This document shows, piece by piece, positions 1 to 12,624 of a stretch of DNA of 64,000 nucleotides. Under the pieces are notes generated by a model, which was not told the DNA's origin, did not search any database, and saw only the letters and a list, made by a program, of their open reading frames with translations. Made by a program: the position numbers and the translations under genes. How positions within the stretch are numbered: the first letter of the stretch is position 1; each line of letters starts with the position of its first letter. The stretch is from Phycomyces nitens (Eukaryota > Mucoromycota > Mucoromycetes > Mucorales > Phycomycetaceae), in assembly GCA_022702545.1 (NCBI GenBank), contig JAHRBC010000003.1, forward strand, positions 5,828,001 to 5,892,000, given 5' to 3'.

Positions 1-2678
1 AGAAATGTAATGGTCAGTATATCCGAATCTTATATATAATCAAAGACATTATGCTTGTATGTCAGCAAGTTAATTGAATTGAAGAAACATGATGCGTTTT
101 TATAATAAAATTCCAGGGCCTTTAATGATCTAATGCTTACAAAAAGGCCCATTCATGGTTAATTTTCTCGAATATGTTAACCATTATCATTGTTCGCTTA
201 TATTAATCTTTTTACCAAAAAAAATCTTTTTAAAAAAAGTATTTTATGTCTCTGATTCCATGTTTTCGGAAAAATGAGTCTTTACATATGATAAAGAAAC
301 TTGGTCATACAAGGTCTCTTATGTGTGTTGATTATGTTATCGACTCGTAAATTAAGTTTAGATCCTATAATATATTGCCAGAATACAGCAAAACGTGTAC
401 CATTCGAGCAGCACACAATTAATAATTGACATATGCGTTCGATTTATCTGTACCTAATATTGCAATACATTGAATCGGCCATCACTTGACGTATCCAACC
501 TAGAATTACTTGACGCTACTATTTAATCTATAAACTTTTCCGACTATTCGTTTGACAATCAAACATTCTATCATTAGACAATATAAATCCGGACGTTACA
601 TTTATGATATAACTTGTCTCACAGCATTCCATAATAATGTACACAGAGACCAATTTCTGGGGAGATATTTCTTGGCTTTTCTTTCGAAATTAGTCACTAA
701 TAAATCTCTTGTTTTTATTTGAACCGACAATTTTCAAAAAAAAAAATCAAATGTTTATATTTTAGTTGTATTTATTCAGCATATTCCAGCCTAAAACTTA
801 AATTAAAGAACGTATCTTTAAACATGCATGTGTGGCGTCTGGTTTTAATCAATTGTATTCCACCTTAATGTTTTGGTGAGCCACATTATACATATTCGCC
901 GGCTAGCATGATAGATACTACTCTAAACGCACCAGAACCATTTCAATAGCATTATATATAATGTGCCAAGGTTGACTTGTAAAGATAAAATACATTCAAG
1001 CAAGTAAATGTACGTGTGTAAAAAATTACTTTCTTGTATTTTATGTAGAAAATCATATACTATGGGTCCCATAGTTTTTTTTAGGGTCTAGTAATGAAAA
1101 ATGGTCGGATACTTGGGCATCAACTTATTTTGAGGGGAAGAATATATCAGGTTATGTGCATATTTTTACATACCTTAATCACCTGCAATATATTGTCTCT
1201 ATAAATCTGCAGTTGTTCTGTAAGATGAAAAAAAAATCTTACGAATTATATAATGTATTGCCTATAGTATATATTTCATTTTATTGAATTATTGCACGCC
1301 ACAAAAAAGAAAAAGAAAAAAAGGTTCCAGAGAAACCAGATCTTTCTCATTCTCTCTTGGATTTAGTTTTTTTTTAAAAAAAAAAAGAATCGAAAGACTC
1401 GTTACTCTTTAGTGCTCTCTTGATATTCTTATTCATCTTTACATTATTAATCGCTAATAAATAAAGCCATCAAGGAGATTTCTTTGGTGATATTCAAACA
1501 CATTAGATGCCGGGCATCTATTTAATTTTTATATTAACAATGATGTTTTATAAATATCACTGATTGTTGACTTTGGGAGTACTTGCAATAAAAGCCAATT
1601 CATAACAATATTAAAGATTGTTGGATATTTATAATGTATTCTACTTGAACGTCTGTAGCCTGTGTTAAAAGCTATTTGGCTCAATGGTCTATTGACTTAA
1701 ATCTATCTATGGTGAGCCAGCTATAGATCACTTGATCCGCCCAAGCTTTCAAAATGTACAAAATGCAAAAATGATTCAAGAGTTTGATAGCCTAAAGAGT
1801 ATAGTGAATAAATCTAGCCTTGGGTTGATTTTAATAATGATTTTGTAAATCAAACTCTGAAATACACCAACTCTTTTGATTTCTGATATTGGTGAGAACA
1901 TTGCTGAAGACGGATATATTTTGGCTGTGCTTGACCTTGATAATCAACATTGGTCTCTAGACATTACAGCTTGGTTGTTGTAAGCCAGATGATTCCCACT
2001 GTAAACTTTCTTATTCGCTCGAATCTATAACCTTGTACAACAAAGTATTATCCAAGGTGTTTTCAATATATTTCTACAACGAGTCTTTTAGAAATAATGG
2101 ATAATCTTTTACCGAGGGCACTCCAAGGTGACTTTAGATTTGCCGTTTCGGTATTTCATTTGAATAAAACAAGTACAAAGTACAATTGATAATAGGCGCA
2201 CCATGGACGTAATATGCTGTAATGTTAAGGTTTAATGATAATAAAATAAAATAATAATAATAAATCAATACTGTGTTCCTTGAACCCATTTAAATCCAGT
2301 TGAGCACAATGGCTTAGAGGATAACTTTACTTGCGACATGGCTTGTATTGAACGTGTAAAGAGTATAGACAGGCCAAGGGGTAATAAGAACAAGGCCAAA
2401 GAGATCTTCAGAGCCAAACCCTGGGTGTTACGATATGTGCTACAAAGGTCACTTTTTGCAGTCATTGCTGCACAAAGTGTGGAAATATTTCACTTTGTGA
2501 TGTAACTAGTTTAAGTTGGCGCAAATGATTATGGCCGAGACCGATATGAATTGATAGATTTCACCATTGTCGATTGACACTCCGAGAATCGTTTGGGAAA
2601 GCATATTTATGCACCTCTTTTTCTTCTTTTTATTTTCTCACAGCTTTTCTCTCTATTCAAACATCCTCACAATTCATA
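1..2678. other. AT-rich intergenic region, no gene seen
   Basis: No open frame here has recognisable protein features or paired splice sites. The stretch is AT-rich with poly-A and poly-T runs. An 11-bp match to the inner part of the Tc1 terminal repeat of the 18.8-20.2 kb element (GACTCGTTACT) lies at 1396-1406. The last about 60 bp before 2679 are pyrimidine-rich, as expected for the leader of the transaldolase gene. Confidence 0.6.
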
Positions 2679-3753
2679 ATGTCTGTTCTTGACCAAATCA
2701 AAAACTTCACTACCATTGTAGCAGACTCTGGTGACTTTGAAAGTAAGTCGACTTTATGTCCAGACCAAAGCCTTACTGATCTTTCTATAGCCATTTCCCA
2801 GTACAAACCCCAGGATGCCACAACAAATCCCTCTTTGATTCTTGCTGCCTCTCAAAAGGAGCAGTATGCCAAGCTGGTGGACGAGGCAATTGAGTTTGCA
2901 AAGGCCAAGGGAGGGTAAGGCATACATTTTACATGTATCCAAAATATTAACAAACAAACAAAAAACATCTAGATCTTCCCAAGAGGTTCTTGATTGGGCC
3001 ACTGACAAGCTGTTGGTTAACTTTGGTACCGAGATCTTAAAGATCGTTCCTGGTCGCGTCTCTACTGAGGTGGACGCCCGTCTCTCCTTTGACAAGGACG
3101 CCACGGTTGCCAAGGCTCTTCGTCTTATCAAGCTGTATTCTGATGCAAACATTCACAAGGACCGTATTCTTATCAAGATTGCCTCTACTTGGGAAGGTAT
3201 CCAGGCCGCCCACATCCTTGAGAAAGAGCACCAGATCCACTGCAACCTCACCTTGCTGTTCGGTTTCCCTCAGGCAGTTGCCTGTGCTGAGGCTGGTGTC
3301 ACTCTCATTTCACCCTTTGTTGGCCGTATTCTTGATTGGCACAAGAAATCAACCGGAAAGACCTACTCTAGCACTGAGGATCCTGGTGTGTTGTCGGTAT
3401 CAAGGATCTACAACTACTACAAGCAATACAACTACAAAACCATTGTCATGGGTGCTTCATTCCGTAACATTGGCGAAATCAAGGAGTTGGCTGGCTGTGA
3501 TTTCTTGACCATCTCTCCTTCGCTGTTGGGTGAGCTCCAGAAAGACCAAGAAAAGTTGGAGCGCAAGTTGAGCCCAGAGAATGCAAAGGCCCAATCAATT
3601 CCCAAGGTCTCTTTCTTCAATAACGAAAAGTCCTTCCGTTGGGAGATGAATGAGGACGCAATGGCAACAGAGAAGCTATCCGAGGGTATCCGCAACTTTG
3701 CTGCTGATGGTGTCAAACTCGAGAACGCTTTGAAGAAGAAGCTCAACTTGTAA
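2679..3753 (+). CDS. TAL1: Transaldolase
   Basis: Transaldolase of the non-oxidative pentose phosphate pathway, moving a dihydroxyacetone unit between sedoheptulose-7-phosphate and glyceraldehyde-3-phosphate in the cytosol. Exons are 2679-2742, 2791-2914 and 2973-3753, joining to 322 residues, the usual length for the family. The segment [15 protein letters not shown] follows the first junction. The Schiff-base lysine is in [10 protein letters not shown] (about residue 131). The start at 2679 begins [10 protein letters not shown], standard for the family; the in-frame region upstream is pyrimidine-rich leader. Two short GT-AG introns (48 and 58 bp) restore the frame exactly. An AATAAA lies about 40 bp after the stop. 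Nothing looks broken. Confidence 0.96.
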
Positions 3754-3791
3754 TCTCCCCCTTTTCTTTTGCATTCTTTTTTTTTCGTGTC

Positions 3792-3797
3792 AATAAA
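3792..3797 (+). terminator. Polyadenylation signal of the transaldolase gene
   Basis: Canonical AATAAA 39 bp downstream of the TAA stop, after a T-rich stretch. Position and context suit cleavage and polyadenylation of the transaldolase transcript; no transcript evidence is available. Confidence 0.55.
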
Positions 3798-4118
3798 ATA
3801 TAGTACCTACACAAATAATAATGGGCTTTACGGAGCCTTTTGCTTTTATTGAATCAACTCAACAAAATTTTCCGGTTGATGTACTAATGATATATATATA
3901 TTTTATTCTCCTTTGAGAAAATAGAAAATTTTGGTTCGCCATTCGCGTAACAATCTATTCTCACCCATCGTGTAGTTTCTAGTGCACCAAATGCAGTAAT
4001 TTTCCGTTTATTTGCTTTTAAAAGGAGATGAGATCCTCAAGGAATGAGAGGGCATTTTCCAGCAGGCTTGGTCGTTAGTCAACTGTTTGTATGGCTGATA
4101 TAGTTCCGGAAAGGACAA

Positions 4119-5965
4119 TTAAACGCCTTGTACAACCCGAGGCCATGTTTCTCGGATCTGTCATAGGTTAGTTTGATGCAAATGCTACAATATCTATTAC
4201 CTTTTCATACAATGCAGGGCTCGATCTTTTTTTTTCAAAAAAAAATATATGTATTAAAATGTGGCCATTACAAATAATACCAATTTTACCTTTTCAACGC
4301 TTCAGGATCGTCTGCCAGGCAGACAAAGGTGGTTGCGACACCACTTGAGATGACTGTCGCGACACTGGAAAACATGGAGGCTCCAACCAAGAAGCACATC
4401 ATGACCACTACTGGGGTTACGCTTCCGGTCTGGTTATATGCTGGTTGGGCCACCTGAAGATAGATGAATCCCAAGAGTGAACAGAGGACACCTACCAACA
4501 GACCACCTAGTACATAATACATAATACTGGTTAGTTTCAAAGATCAACAGCAGCAAAAGATCTCTTGCTTACCCATAAACAAGACATTTCCAATTAAATT
4601 ATCGTTTATCATGGCTTCTATACCACGATCCTTTACCATGGTCCAAGTGTCTCTTGCAGAAGGAATAAAGGGCTTTCCATAGATTGCCACTCCACTGAAT
4701 GCGTAGTATGTAAACCATTCCTATTTCCCAATAAAAATATGCTCTTGTCAGATGGCTTTTTTTTTGGAACATTTTACATACAAATAAGCCTTGGAAGCAG
4801 CCAACAATGCAATCAACAATACAGAGCACAAATCCAAGAAGAGCATTATCAGTGTTGGCGCGTGCTATTTGGATAAAATATCTGATCAAATTGATAAAGG
4901 CAATCAACAGGCTTCCAAAACATATGGACCCAAAACTTGTCGTCAGAGCTCTCTTTGCACTTCCCAAGACAGGATGACTGATGGAATCATTGAGAAAGTA
5001 TACAGTCGCAAATACGCCTGCTAGTGTGACATGGGTCACATAAGTGATGACCTGAGAAGTCCAGTAAAAAGAAAAGACCAAGAACACCATGGCAAGATTA
5101 AGGCGGGCATTATTGGTGGTGTTGCTGTAGTAGGTCTCATATACTCCAATGACATTTAACATGAACCAAAAACTAAAGGCTGTCTGGATTATAAGAGAGA
5201 TCAAGCCAACTGCGATGGTGCTGGGGTACTTTCTGGTGATAGCTGTGATCCTTTCGAGTAAAACTTGATATACAAACATGGAAATTTAGTATTACAAATA
5301 AACAGACTCATGATATACCTGTTGCAAATGGGATTCTACTTCTCCACCACCAGAACGCAAGAAGGTAAAGACATGAAAAGATTAAAAACACAATGGCAGC
5401 AGAGTAATAGTGCTGTGTAAAATAATATATTGTGACGCCAAAGTAGACAATGATGCTGCATATAAAGGTAACAATGATCAGTGGGCGAGGGAACCTGTGG
5501 GGATAATAAGTAGCTGAAGAAACACGGATAATAGGCATACATATTGGCCAGCATTAAATATAGGAAACTCAGGCCAAATCCAACAATGGCAGAATAGCCA
5601 AATATTTTGAATGTTCCGGTATCAAATGTGAGGCCCGAGTACTGTGTATTGGAAGGCGTTCCGTCGTATGATCCCTTTTTGGCGCTGTAGGTCCTTAATC
5701 CAATGACACTTAGGGCAATAAATGCTCCCATATTTGCTATCCATAGAGCAGCAGCCCACAGATCGTTCCATCCACTTGGTGGTCTTATTTTCCCCTTTAT
5801 ATCATAGCCTTCTTCCATCTGATTCTCAGGTGCGTGGTATGGATTTGAGGACTGTCCATAGCTGTTTGGGGGTGGTGTGTAGTTGTTTGTAGGATAGGAG
5901 GATGGTGGTGTATACGGGTGCTGTGGTGGTGGATACGTATACTGTGGTGGGTTAGGTCTGTCCAT
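4119..5965 (-). CDS. PNS1: Choline transporter-like protein (CTL/PNS1 family)
   Basis: Multi-pass plasma-membrane protein of the CTL (SLC44) family, yeast Pns1 type; the transported substrate in fungi is uncertain. Seven exons on the minus strand: 5965-5541, 5494-5319, 5263-4782, 4720-4573, 4506-4290, 4225-4201 (25 nt) and 4157-4119, joining to 503 residues, the usual length. The first about 60 residues are rich in Pro, Tyr, Asn and Gln, followed by GWNDLWAAALW, a family signature before the first membrane helix. Several hydrophobic helices follow. The C-terminus runs DDPEALKR, then SSPALYEK across the microexon, then IRETWPRVVQGV, matching the family pattern. All junction phases agree. Start chosen at MDRPN; an in-frame upstream ATG adds only a low-complexity leader. 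Confidence 0.93.
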
Positions 5966-6726
5966 CTGGTTTCTTTTGGAAAGAGAAAGATAAAGAGAGA
6001 AAGAGAGATACAAATTATGTCAATGATCGATTTCGATGATCTTTACAATATTAAAAAAAAAGAAGTGTTACTAACAAACATGTCATTCCAAACGAGGCTT
6101 TATCCTAAGCCAAAAGCGGAGATGTGTGATTGGTTGCACTACAAAGCGTCCGTACATGTGGGAATCCCAGGTCAGCCATCTAAAGGTATTGTATACGATA
6201 ATGGGCTGAGGTGGACAAGATCACAGTCTATAGTCTCCATGACACTTTTTTATGCCTATACAAATTAAACGATCTCTCCTTTATCAATAACATGTGTTTG
6301 GCACATCATTACTAAGAATCCGGTCTGGAATTTCCTGGTTCATTCTACAGAGATCCACCAAATACCTGCTTCTAGTACATTGTATTTGGCTGATGTCTTG
6401 GTGCTTCAGATCGGTGTAAATAGTATACAAAATGTGCTTTAAAGATTACTACCATTGATAATGTCTGTCTTGCGTGATCCTATACTAATCTACCCAATAA
6501 AGTGGCTCATATACAGCTATGCATATACCAATAGAATATCTCGAGCATTTATGGATTTTGATCTGTAGACACCAAGGGAGGTGGTAATATGCTACTTTTT
6601 GCCATACATTAGCTGTGAAGATGTCGGGTAGTTAGATTGTGAATATGGTGACATCATCCATGGCATGCATAAATTGGCTCCCATTTCATTCAGGTACGGT
6701 GGTTTATTTCTGATCTTCTTCCTCTT
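5966..6726. promoter_or_regulatory. Divergent intergenic region between PNS1 and a coiled-coil gene
   Basis: The region lies between two divergently transcribed genes (PNS1 leftward, the next gene rightward), so it should carry both promoters. The PNS1 side has a purine-rich leader on the plus strand (pyrimidine-rich in the sense direction). A 116-codon open frame here has no recognisable features and was not called. No clear TATA box was assigned. Confidence 0.45.
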
Positions 6727-8104
6727 ATGTCTCTTGACAAACCAATCTACGCTTCTGCAAAGTTAAACCCAACCATGCATATGTGGCAAACACCTGATTT
6801 GATCTCAGCCAGCCATACTACAAGCTGTCCTGCAGTACCTCTTCAATCGACCAGACGCTTGACCAAGAATCGAGTGCCTTTACCTGGAGTCTCAAAGCTA
6901 GTAAATAGCGTCCGTCGTCTAAAGACTCGCAATTCATTTACCCCCGCACCATTCTCATGGACCGGTAAATTCAAAACTAGTCAAAGTAAACTAAAATTAA
7001 GGGTAGATCGAGAATAATACTCCATCGTTATACTACTAATCTACCATAAACCCCACGTTTCCCATTAGACCTTCCTCGTGCGACTTTTTTATTCCGACTC
7101 AAGAGATCCACTCCGAACTTTCCTTCAGATCAAGAACCCTCTGCAGGGCCAACTCCCTCGAGAAAACATCGACTTCACTTTAGAAAACCAATTGATAGAA
7201 GGGTTATGCGTAAACCGAATAGTTTGGACATATCTCGAACAAAACGGACTGGATTAAATAGATTGCGTTCCAGAGCAAAGAAAAGACGTCCGAGTGTACT
7301 AAAGCCGTGGGCTAAAATAGACCGGCAACAGATACATGACCAAATGCAGAGATTTAGAGTGCCTTTGCACTGGAAAGACTCAGATGCTTCCTTTACCATT
7401 AACACAGATCAGAAAGAAATGTGAGTGTCATATATGCAACACATGGGATCTGATGCGTCCTAATAGTTCGCCCGAATTGTGTTTGCATAACCTCACAAAG
7501 AAAATCGAGCGTTTACAATATTTGATCAAAGAAGAGGCCCAGGTTATTCAGTTTAATCAACAAGAGATTGTAGACTATACTGAAAAATTAAGACAGTTGG
7601 ATATAGACTCAAAGGTAAATTATATATACATATATACATACATACATTATTTAATTAAAGAGGGTGCTCAACCATTCGGCAATATTTTCTTCTTTCTCTA
7701 ATAATATCCACAATAGAGAATAGAGTCATTGGTAGAATATGGTCGTGTAGAAGTCATGAGTGGGCTGAGGTCCACTCTAAAGGCAATAGACCAAGAGACA
7801 AACTGGCTTAGTCATGCCCAATGCAAACAGCAAAAGACAACGGCTCGAATAGAAGGTTATGGCCAGCGAGTAAATCATAACATTCGGCTTGCAACCTTAA
7901 AGATGAATTTGCAGTCAGCCCAGAGTATAGAAGAGATGCGTCTTTGGATTAAGGATTGGAAATTTCGGTCTGGTAAGTAAGCATATGGCTAAAGACAGCT
8001 AGCTAAATGAGATCTTTATAGTGTTTCTGTTTATGTCATTTGCATTTTGCATTTTGGCCATGTCCACAGTACCTACCCGCCAGATACTTTTACTACTTTC
8101 ATAA
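6727..8104 (+). CDS. Hypothetical tail-anchored coiled-coil protein
   Basis: I do not recognise this protein. Exons 6727-6964, 7069-7420, 7467-7614, 7717-7972 and 8022-8104 join to 358 residues with consistent phases. The N-terminal half is very basic (many Arg, Lys, Ser and Pro). The middle is predicted helical and coiled coil (around LTKKIERLQYLIKEEAQ and onward for about 60 residues). The last exon encodes a single hydrophobic stretch (VFLFMSFAFCILAM) followed by about 14 residues and a stop, the layout of a tail-anchored membrane protein. The first intron (104 bp, donor at 6965) is the least certain junction. A cytosol-facing coiled-coil tether or an organelle or nuclear-envelope adaptor would fit, but this is inference. 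Confidence 0.6.
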
Positions 8105-8318
8105 TTACAGCCTTCTGCCTTGATAGATCTACATTACAATAACTTATTGACCATACTGCTTGGCTCTAACCTGTTATTTATTAGTGTCTTTGACCCCTTA
8201 ATATATAACATAAAGTTGGTTCATCATCTCAATACGTATAATTATATTTCTCTCTATAGAAATCCCTTTTTTTATTATTCTCACTCTTCTTCTTCTTCCT
8301 CTTTTCTGCTCAAATAAC

Positions 8319-10390
8319 ATGTCAATCGTTTACCCAAAAGAAAGCCAAACAATACACTCTCCAAAACGATCCCAAGAGATCCCCAGACTATCCAGGCGTC
8401 AGTCTCTCGGAAGACCAACCATTGCTACATCAGCCAAAACATCCATTAGGCACGGACTGCCTACACCAAGTCTGTCTACCCAATCTATCACTGACAGGTC
8501 CATAAATAAAAACGTGCACCTTGCCAATTCTGAAAAGGATCCCCTTCCTTCTCCTCCAAATACACCAAAGCCAAGTATAATCCTTCAACCTCAAAAGACT
8601 ACTCCATACCGTCCGCGAGCCAAAAGCCTTGTCAGATCACAGCCTTTGATCTGTGTAGACGAAAAGACAACAAGCAATGCATTGTCTGGAATAAAGTTAT
8701 GTACCTCCTGGTTGCCCTTGGAAAGACCCCGCACTTCTCGTATTATGCCCTCCTTAAACACAATAAAACCTTTCAAACACATGACATCTCCTCAATTGTC
8801 TTGTCCAGAAAGAATAGTACCTTTACGCCAAGTACACCAACCGAGTCTTGATTCTATCCATCTACATACACCTCGTCAGAGCAGATCGATTGATGATGAA
8901 GTGGGGTCCAGCAAAGTATTACCGCGGCCCTTGATTAGTCCCCTGGCTGTCACTCGGGCAAAGCGCTCGGCCTCAATGTCACTACCTGATAATGGACGCC
9001 AACCGACATGTGTAGCATGCAATAGACATGCTCGAGCGTCGATCATTCCAACTCATGTTCCCAACTCTTCACCCTTTACTCTCGTTGATAACTCGGATAA
9101 CCAGTCAATATTTTCCTCGGTCCCTCCATCTCCATCTTCTAGTCGTGACGGCAAAAAAGAGGCATCAAAAACATGCTATTCAAACGGATTGCCTTATCAT
9201 CGTCTCAGGAAGACAGGTGGGACACAACCCACAATTCCAAGTTCATCTCCAGACCATTACACAAATTCCTCGCCTGCAATTACCAAATTCGATACCATCC
9301 CTGAACCATATATATTATCGTCTGAGCCAGAAAGTTTTCAAGATTCTGGCTTGGATGTCCTGGTGGAAAGCTGTAAAAGGCACTCTATAATTCTCGAAAG
9401 GTTATCCGAAGACATATTGGCTTCTGAGGAAAGGGTCAAGAGTTTCTTTTCCATACAACAGAGCATTGAAGACACGCTTGAGATACGCGAAAAAGAATGT
9501 CATGAACAGCGCATTGCTTGTGAGCTAATGCTGAAGCAACAACAAGAACTGATGAGCGATACAAGAGAGATTATACAAAAAGCAAATATTGGCCACTCAT
9601 ACTCGACCGAATTCAAGTCAATACTAAGTGACCCTCCCTTGGAAATCCTTGCAGAAAGTAACTCTCTTCCTCGGGTCAATGAAGAAGTTGGCCCAATTGA
9701 GCTGGTCTCGTTAAAAAAATTATCAGGGTACGAGATGTGGATTCTCCAATGTCGATGGGAGGCTAGCAAGTTTGTAGGCGGTACTCTAAGCAGAGGTACC
9801 TTGGCAAAAGAGGTTATACGCTCAACATCACGAGAAACAAGATCAAGCAAATGGAAAATCAGTGGTACAGGATGTACTCAAGAAGCAGACATATTATTGA
9901 CACTGACAAAGGTGAGAACACAATTAATCTACAAATTGCTTATCTGTCTATTAGGAGCAACAACATATGCTTTCGTTTAAACAGACTACGGGGTCATTAA
10001 TATTTCATAATTACACTCTCCATATCACTCTATCCATTCGCCGCGATCACTTTAAATTACTTCCAAAAGAAGAGTGGACCCCAGATTCTGATGCTTCGTC
10101 CTGTCAACTAAAGGTTGCTTTGAATACTGGAGTTGTCAAAAGCTGTGAAACGCGGTTCAATTGGATTAATCGTAAACATCACTGCCGGAGGTAATGTCAT
10201 TTCAACGAGGCCCAATTGAGGTTTCTGAATATTTCTTCTGGCTAGGTGTGGGAATGTATTTTGCTATGCCCATTGTACGAACCAGTTACCTCTGTTTGAT
10301 ACAGAGGAACACGGTGCATGGTCACGAATTTGTGATTTGTGTTTCTACCAACTGGTGGGAGTCTCACTTGTACGCCCTTCTCTTACATAA
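8319..10390 (+). CDS. FYVE zinc-finger protein with long disordered N-terminus
   Basis: Exons 8319-9911, 9955-10190 and 10246-10390 give 657 residues. The first about 350 are Ser/Pro-rich and probably disordered. A helical, Glu-rich coiled-coil stretch follows (around LERLSEDILASEERVKSFF). A FYVE finger sits at the extreme C-terminus: WTPD, then RKHHCRRCGNVFC, then a second Cys cluster ending RICDLC. FYVE domains bind phosphatidylinositol-3-phosphate on endosomes, so an endosomal adaptor is likely. The second intron splits the RRCG core, and splicing is needed to restore it. The first zinc pair is odd: the two N-terminal cysteines are 13 residues apart instead of two. This is either a loop insertion, a lost ligand or a missed splice. 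Confidence 0.83.
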
Positions 10391-10676
10391 GCTTTCTGAA
10401 CGCATCTTATAGTACCACCTTTGATAATCCATATCTCTTTTTTCTCCACATAAAGTTCAGTTTTGTTACGCTTATTTCCCCAAAAAAGTCTTTTTTTTTT
10501 TCCCTCGTATGAATGTTTACCCAATCATCTCTCCCTCCCGATTTGTCTCCGCTTTATGTCTTAGTTTTGTTTTCTCTTGGATTGATTGTATAACCAACTT
10601 ACAAGGCAAACACTAAAAGCCAACGCGTCTTCCAATACTTTCTCTCTCTCTCTTTCTCTTGCTAAAAAAGATACAG

Positions 10677-12624
10677 ATGCTTAACATTAAAAGAGCTACT
10701 CATTTGGGACGACTTGTCTCACACTCTGTCAGACGAAGTGCCTATAGCACACAAGCAAAGCCTGCAAGCCGCATCTGGCCAATCGTGGTGACTGGTGCAG
10801 TAGCTGGTGGTGTGGGATATTGGGCTGCTTCTTCTCCTTCAGTACCCAGCACTGGATCAACATCTGCGTCTATACCTCCAAAGAGACCCAAGCCATCAAA
10901 GAAGAAGATCCAAGAAGCCTTCCATGCTCTCAGAGCTGTTTTACCTCATGAGCATGTTACAGTTGATGAAGATATTTTGCAGAGCCATGGATATTCTGAA
11001 AACAGCTACCATAATGAAGGTGCTCCCAACATTGTAGTCTTCCCTAGTTCAACTGAAGATGTTGTTGCAATCGTTAAAATTGCCAATGAACTTGAGTAAG
11101 TATATAAATTCGACCTTGTCTTTGGCTGATATGCTTTATGATAGTATGCCCATCATTCCTTTCTCTGGTGGAACCTCTCTTGAAGGCCATTTTACTGCAC
11201 CTATGGGTGGAATATGCATTTCGTTTACAGAGCACATGGACAAGATTGTTGCCTTCCATCCTGAAGACATGGATATTGTTGTCCAACCTGGTGTATCTTG
11301 GGAAAGCCTCAATAGTACTCTTAAAGAACACAATATGTTCTTCCCGCTAGATCCCGGGCCTGGGTAATACAGCCAAACTGTTTCCATGAGAACACATTTT
11401 TTACTCACCGTATTGCCTTTTATAGTGCGTGCATTGGTGGTATGGTAGGAACAGCCTGTTCAGGAACCAATGCTGTTCGCTGGGGTACTATGAGAGAATG
11501 GGTGTTGAACTTAACTGTCGTGCTGCCGGATGGAAAGGTTATGAAGACTCGCCAGAGACCTCGGTAATAATTTTATGATTGGACGGCAAGTCATTGTTTC
11601 TGACCAATATATTTGTTTAGCAAATCCTCTGCCGGTTATGACTTAACCCGTCTTTATATTGGGTCTGAGGGAACCCTGGGCGTTGTAACAGAAGCCACAC
11701 TGAAGCTTGCTGTTATTCCGGAAGAGAGATCGGGTAAACTATAGACAAGTAGATACAAGTAATGACGCCCATCTAACAACCGCGTAGTTGCTGTGTGCGA
11801 TTTTCCCACAATTCGTGACGCTGCTGCTGTCGTACCTGATTTGGTTCAAGCCGGTGTTCAAATAGGCGCTGTAGAGCTTTTGGACGATGTGATGATGAAG
11901 GCTGTTTGCCTTGCTGACCCTTCGTTGGGTCATGCTGAGAAACCCACACTTTTCTTCAAGTTCTCAGGATCAAAGCCACAAATCGAGCATGAAATCAAGG
12001 TGGTTTCAGAAATTGTCAAGAAGCACAAGGGTGGAACTTTCAAGTATGCAAAGACAGAGAAAGAGAAGGAAGATTTGTGGGAAGGACGCAAGGTAATGAT
12101 ATGGTATTTATTGTGGCTGGACTTATTTTAACAGTAATATTAAATAGATCTGCCTCTGGTCTGCAACTCTTTTGAAAGAGAATGCTTCAGTGTGGACTAC
12201 AGATGTAGTTGTACCAGTTTCCCGATTGCCAGAATTGATCGACGAGACCAAGAAAGATCTCTCAAAATCATTCTTGCCAGCTCCTGTAGTAGGACACGTA
12301 GGAGATGGAAACTTCCATGTTTTTATTCTCTTTGATAAGTCCAAGCCAGAAGAGTATGAAGAGGCCAAGAGAATCAACAAGGCTTTGTTGGAACGTGCTA
12401 TTCGTATGGAAGGATCCGTGACAGGTATGATTTTATAAAACTAACTATAAAGTAGATCTGCTAACATATTATTACTATTAGGTGAACATGGTGTAGGAGC
12501 AGGCAAGAAAGCTTATCTGAGAGAAGAACTTGGTGACAATACTATTGATTTGATGTGGACCATCAAGAATGCTATTGATCCAAAGGATATCATGAACCCA
12601 GGAAAAGTATTGCCAGATAATTAG
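10677..12624 (+). CDS. DLD1: D-lactate dehydrogenase (cytochrome), mitochondrial
   Basis: FAD-linked oxidase oxidising D-lactate to pyruvate and passing electrons to cytochrome c. Seven exons (10677-11095, 11145-11363, 11426-11563, 11621-11733, 11788-12092, 12148-12424, 12482-12624) give 537 residues, a normal length. The first about 30 residues are a basic mitochondrial presequence, followed by a Gly/Ala-rich hydrophobic segment ([18 protein letters not shown]) that fits an inner-membrane anchor. The FAD-binding PCMH core is visible ([45 protein letters not shown]). The C-terminal FAD-oxidase domain ends with [20 protein letters not shown] and [12 protein letters not shown]. The ATG at 10677 follows a CT-rich leader. 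All phases close. No defect seen. Confidence 0.94.

Noticed and set aside
3089..3508. 139-codon frame overlapping transaldolase
   Set aside because: Shadow of the real frame; composition follows codon positions of transaldolase.
5918..6268. 116-codon plus-strand frame near the PNS1 start
   Set aside because: Overlaps PNS1 exon 1 in antisense; no splice partner or recognisable motif.
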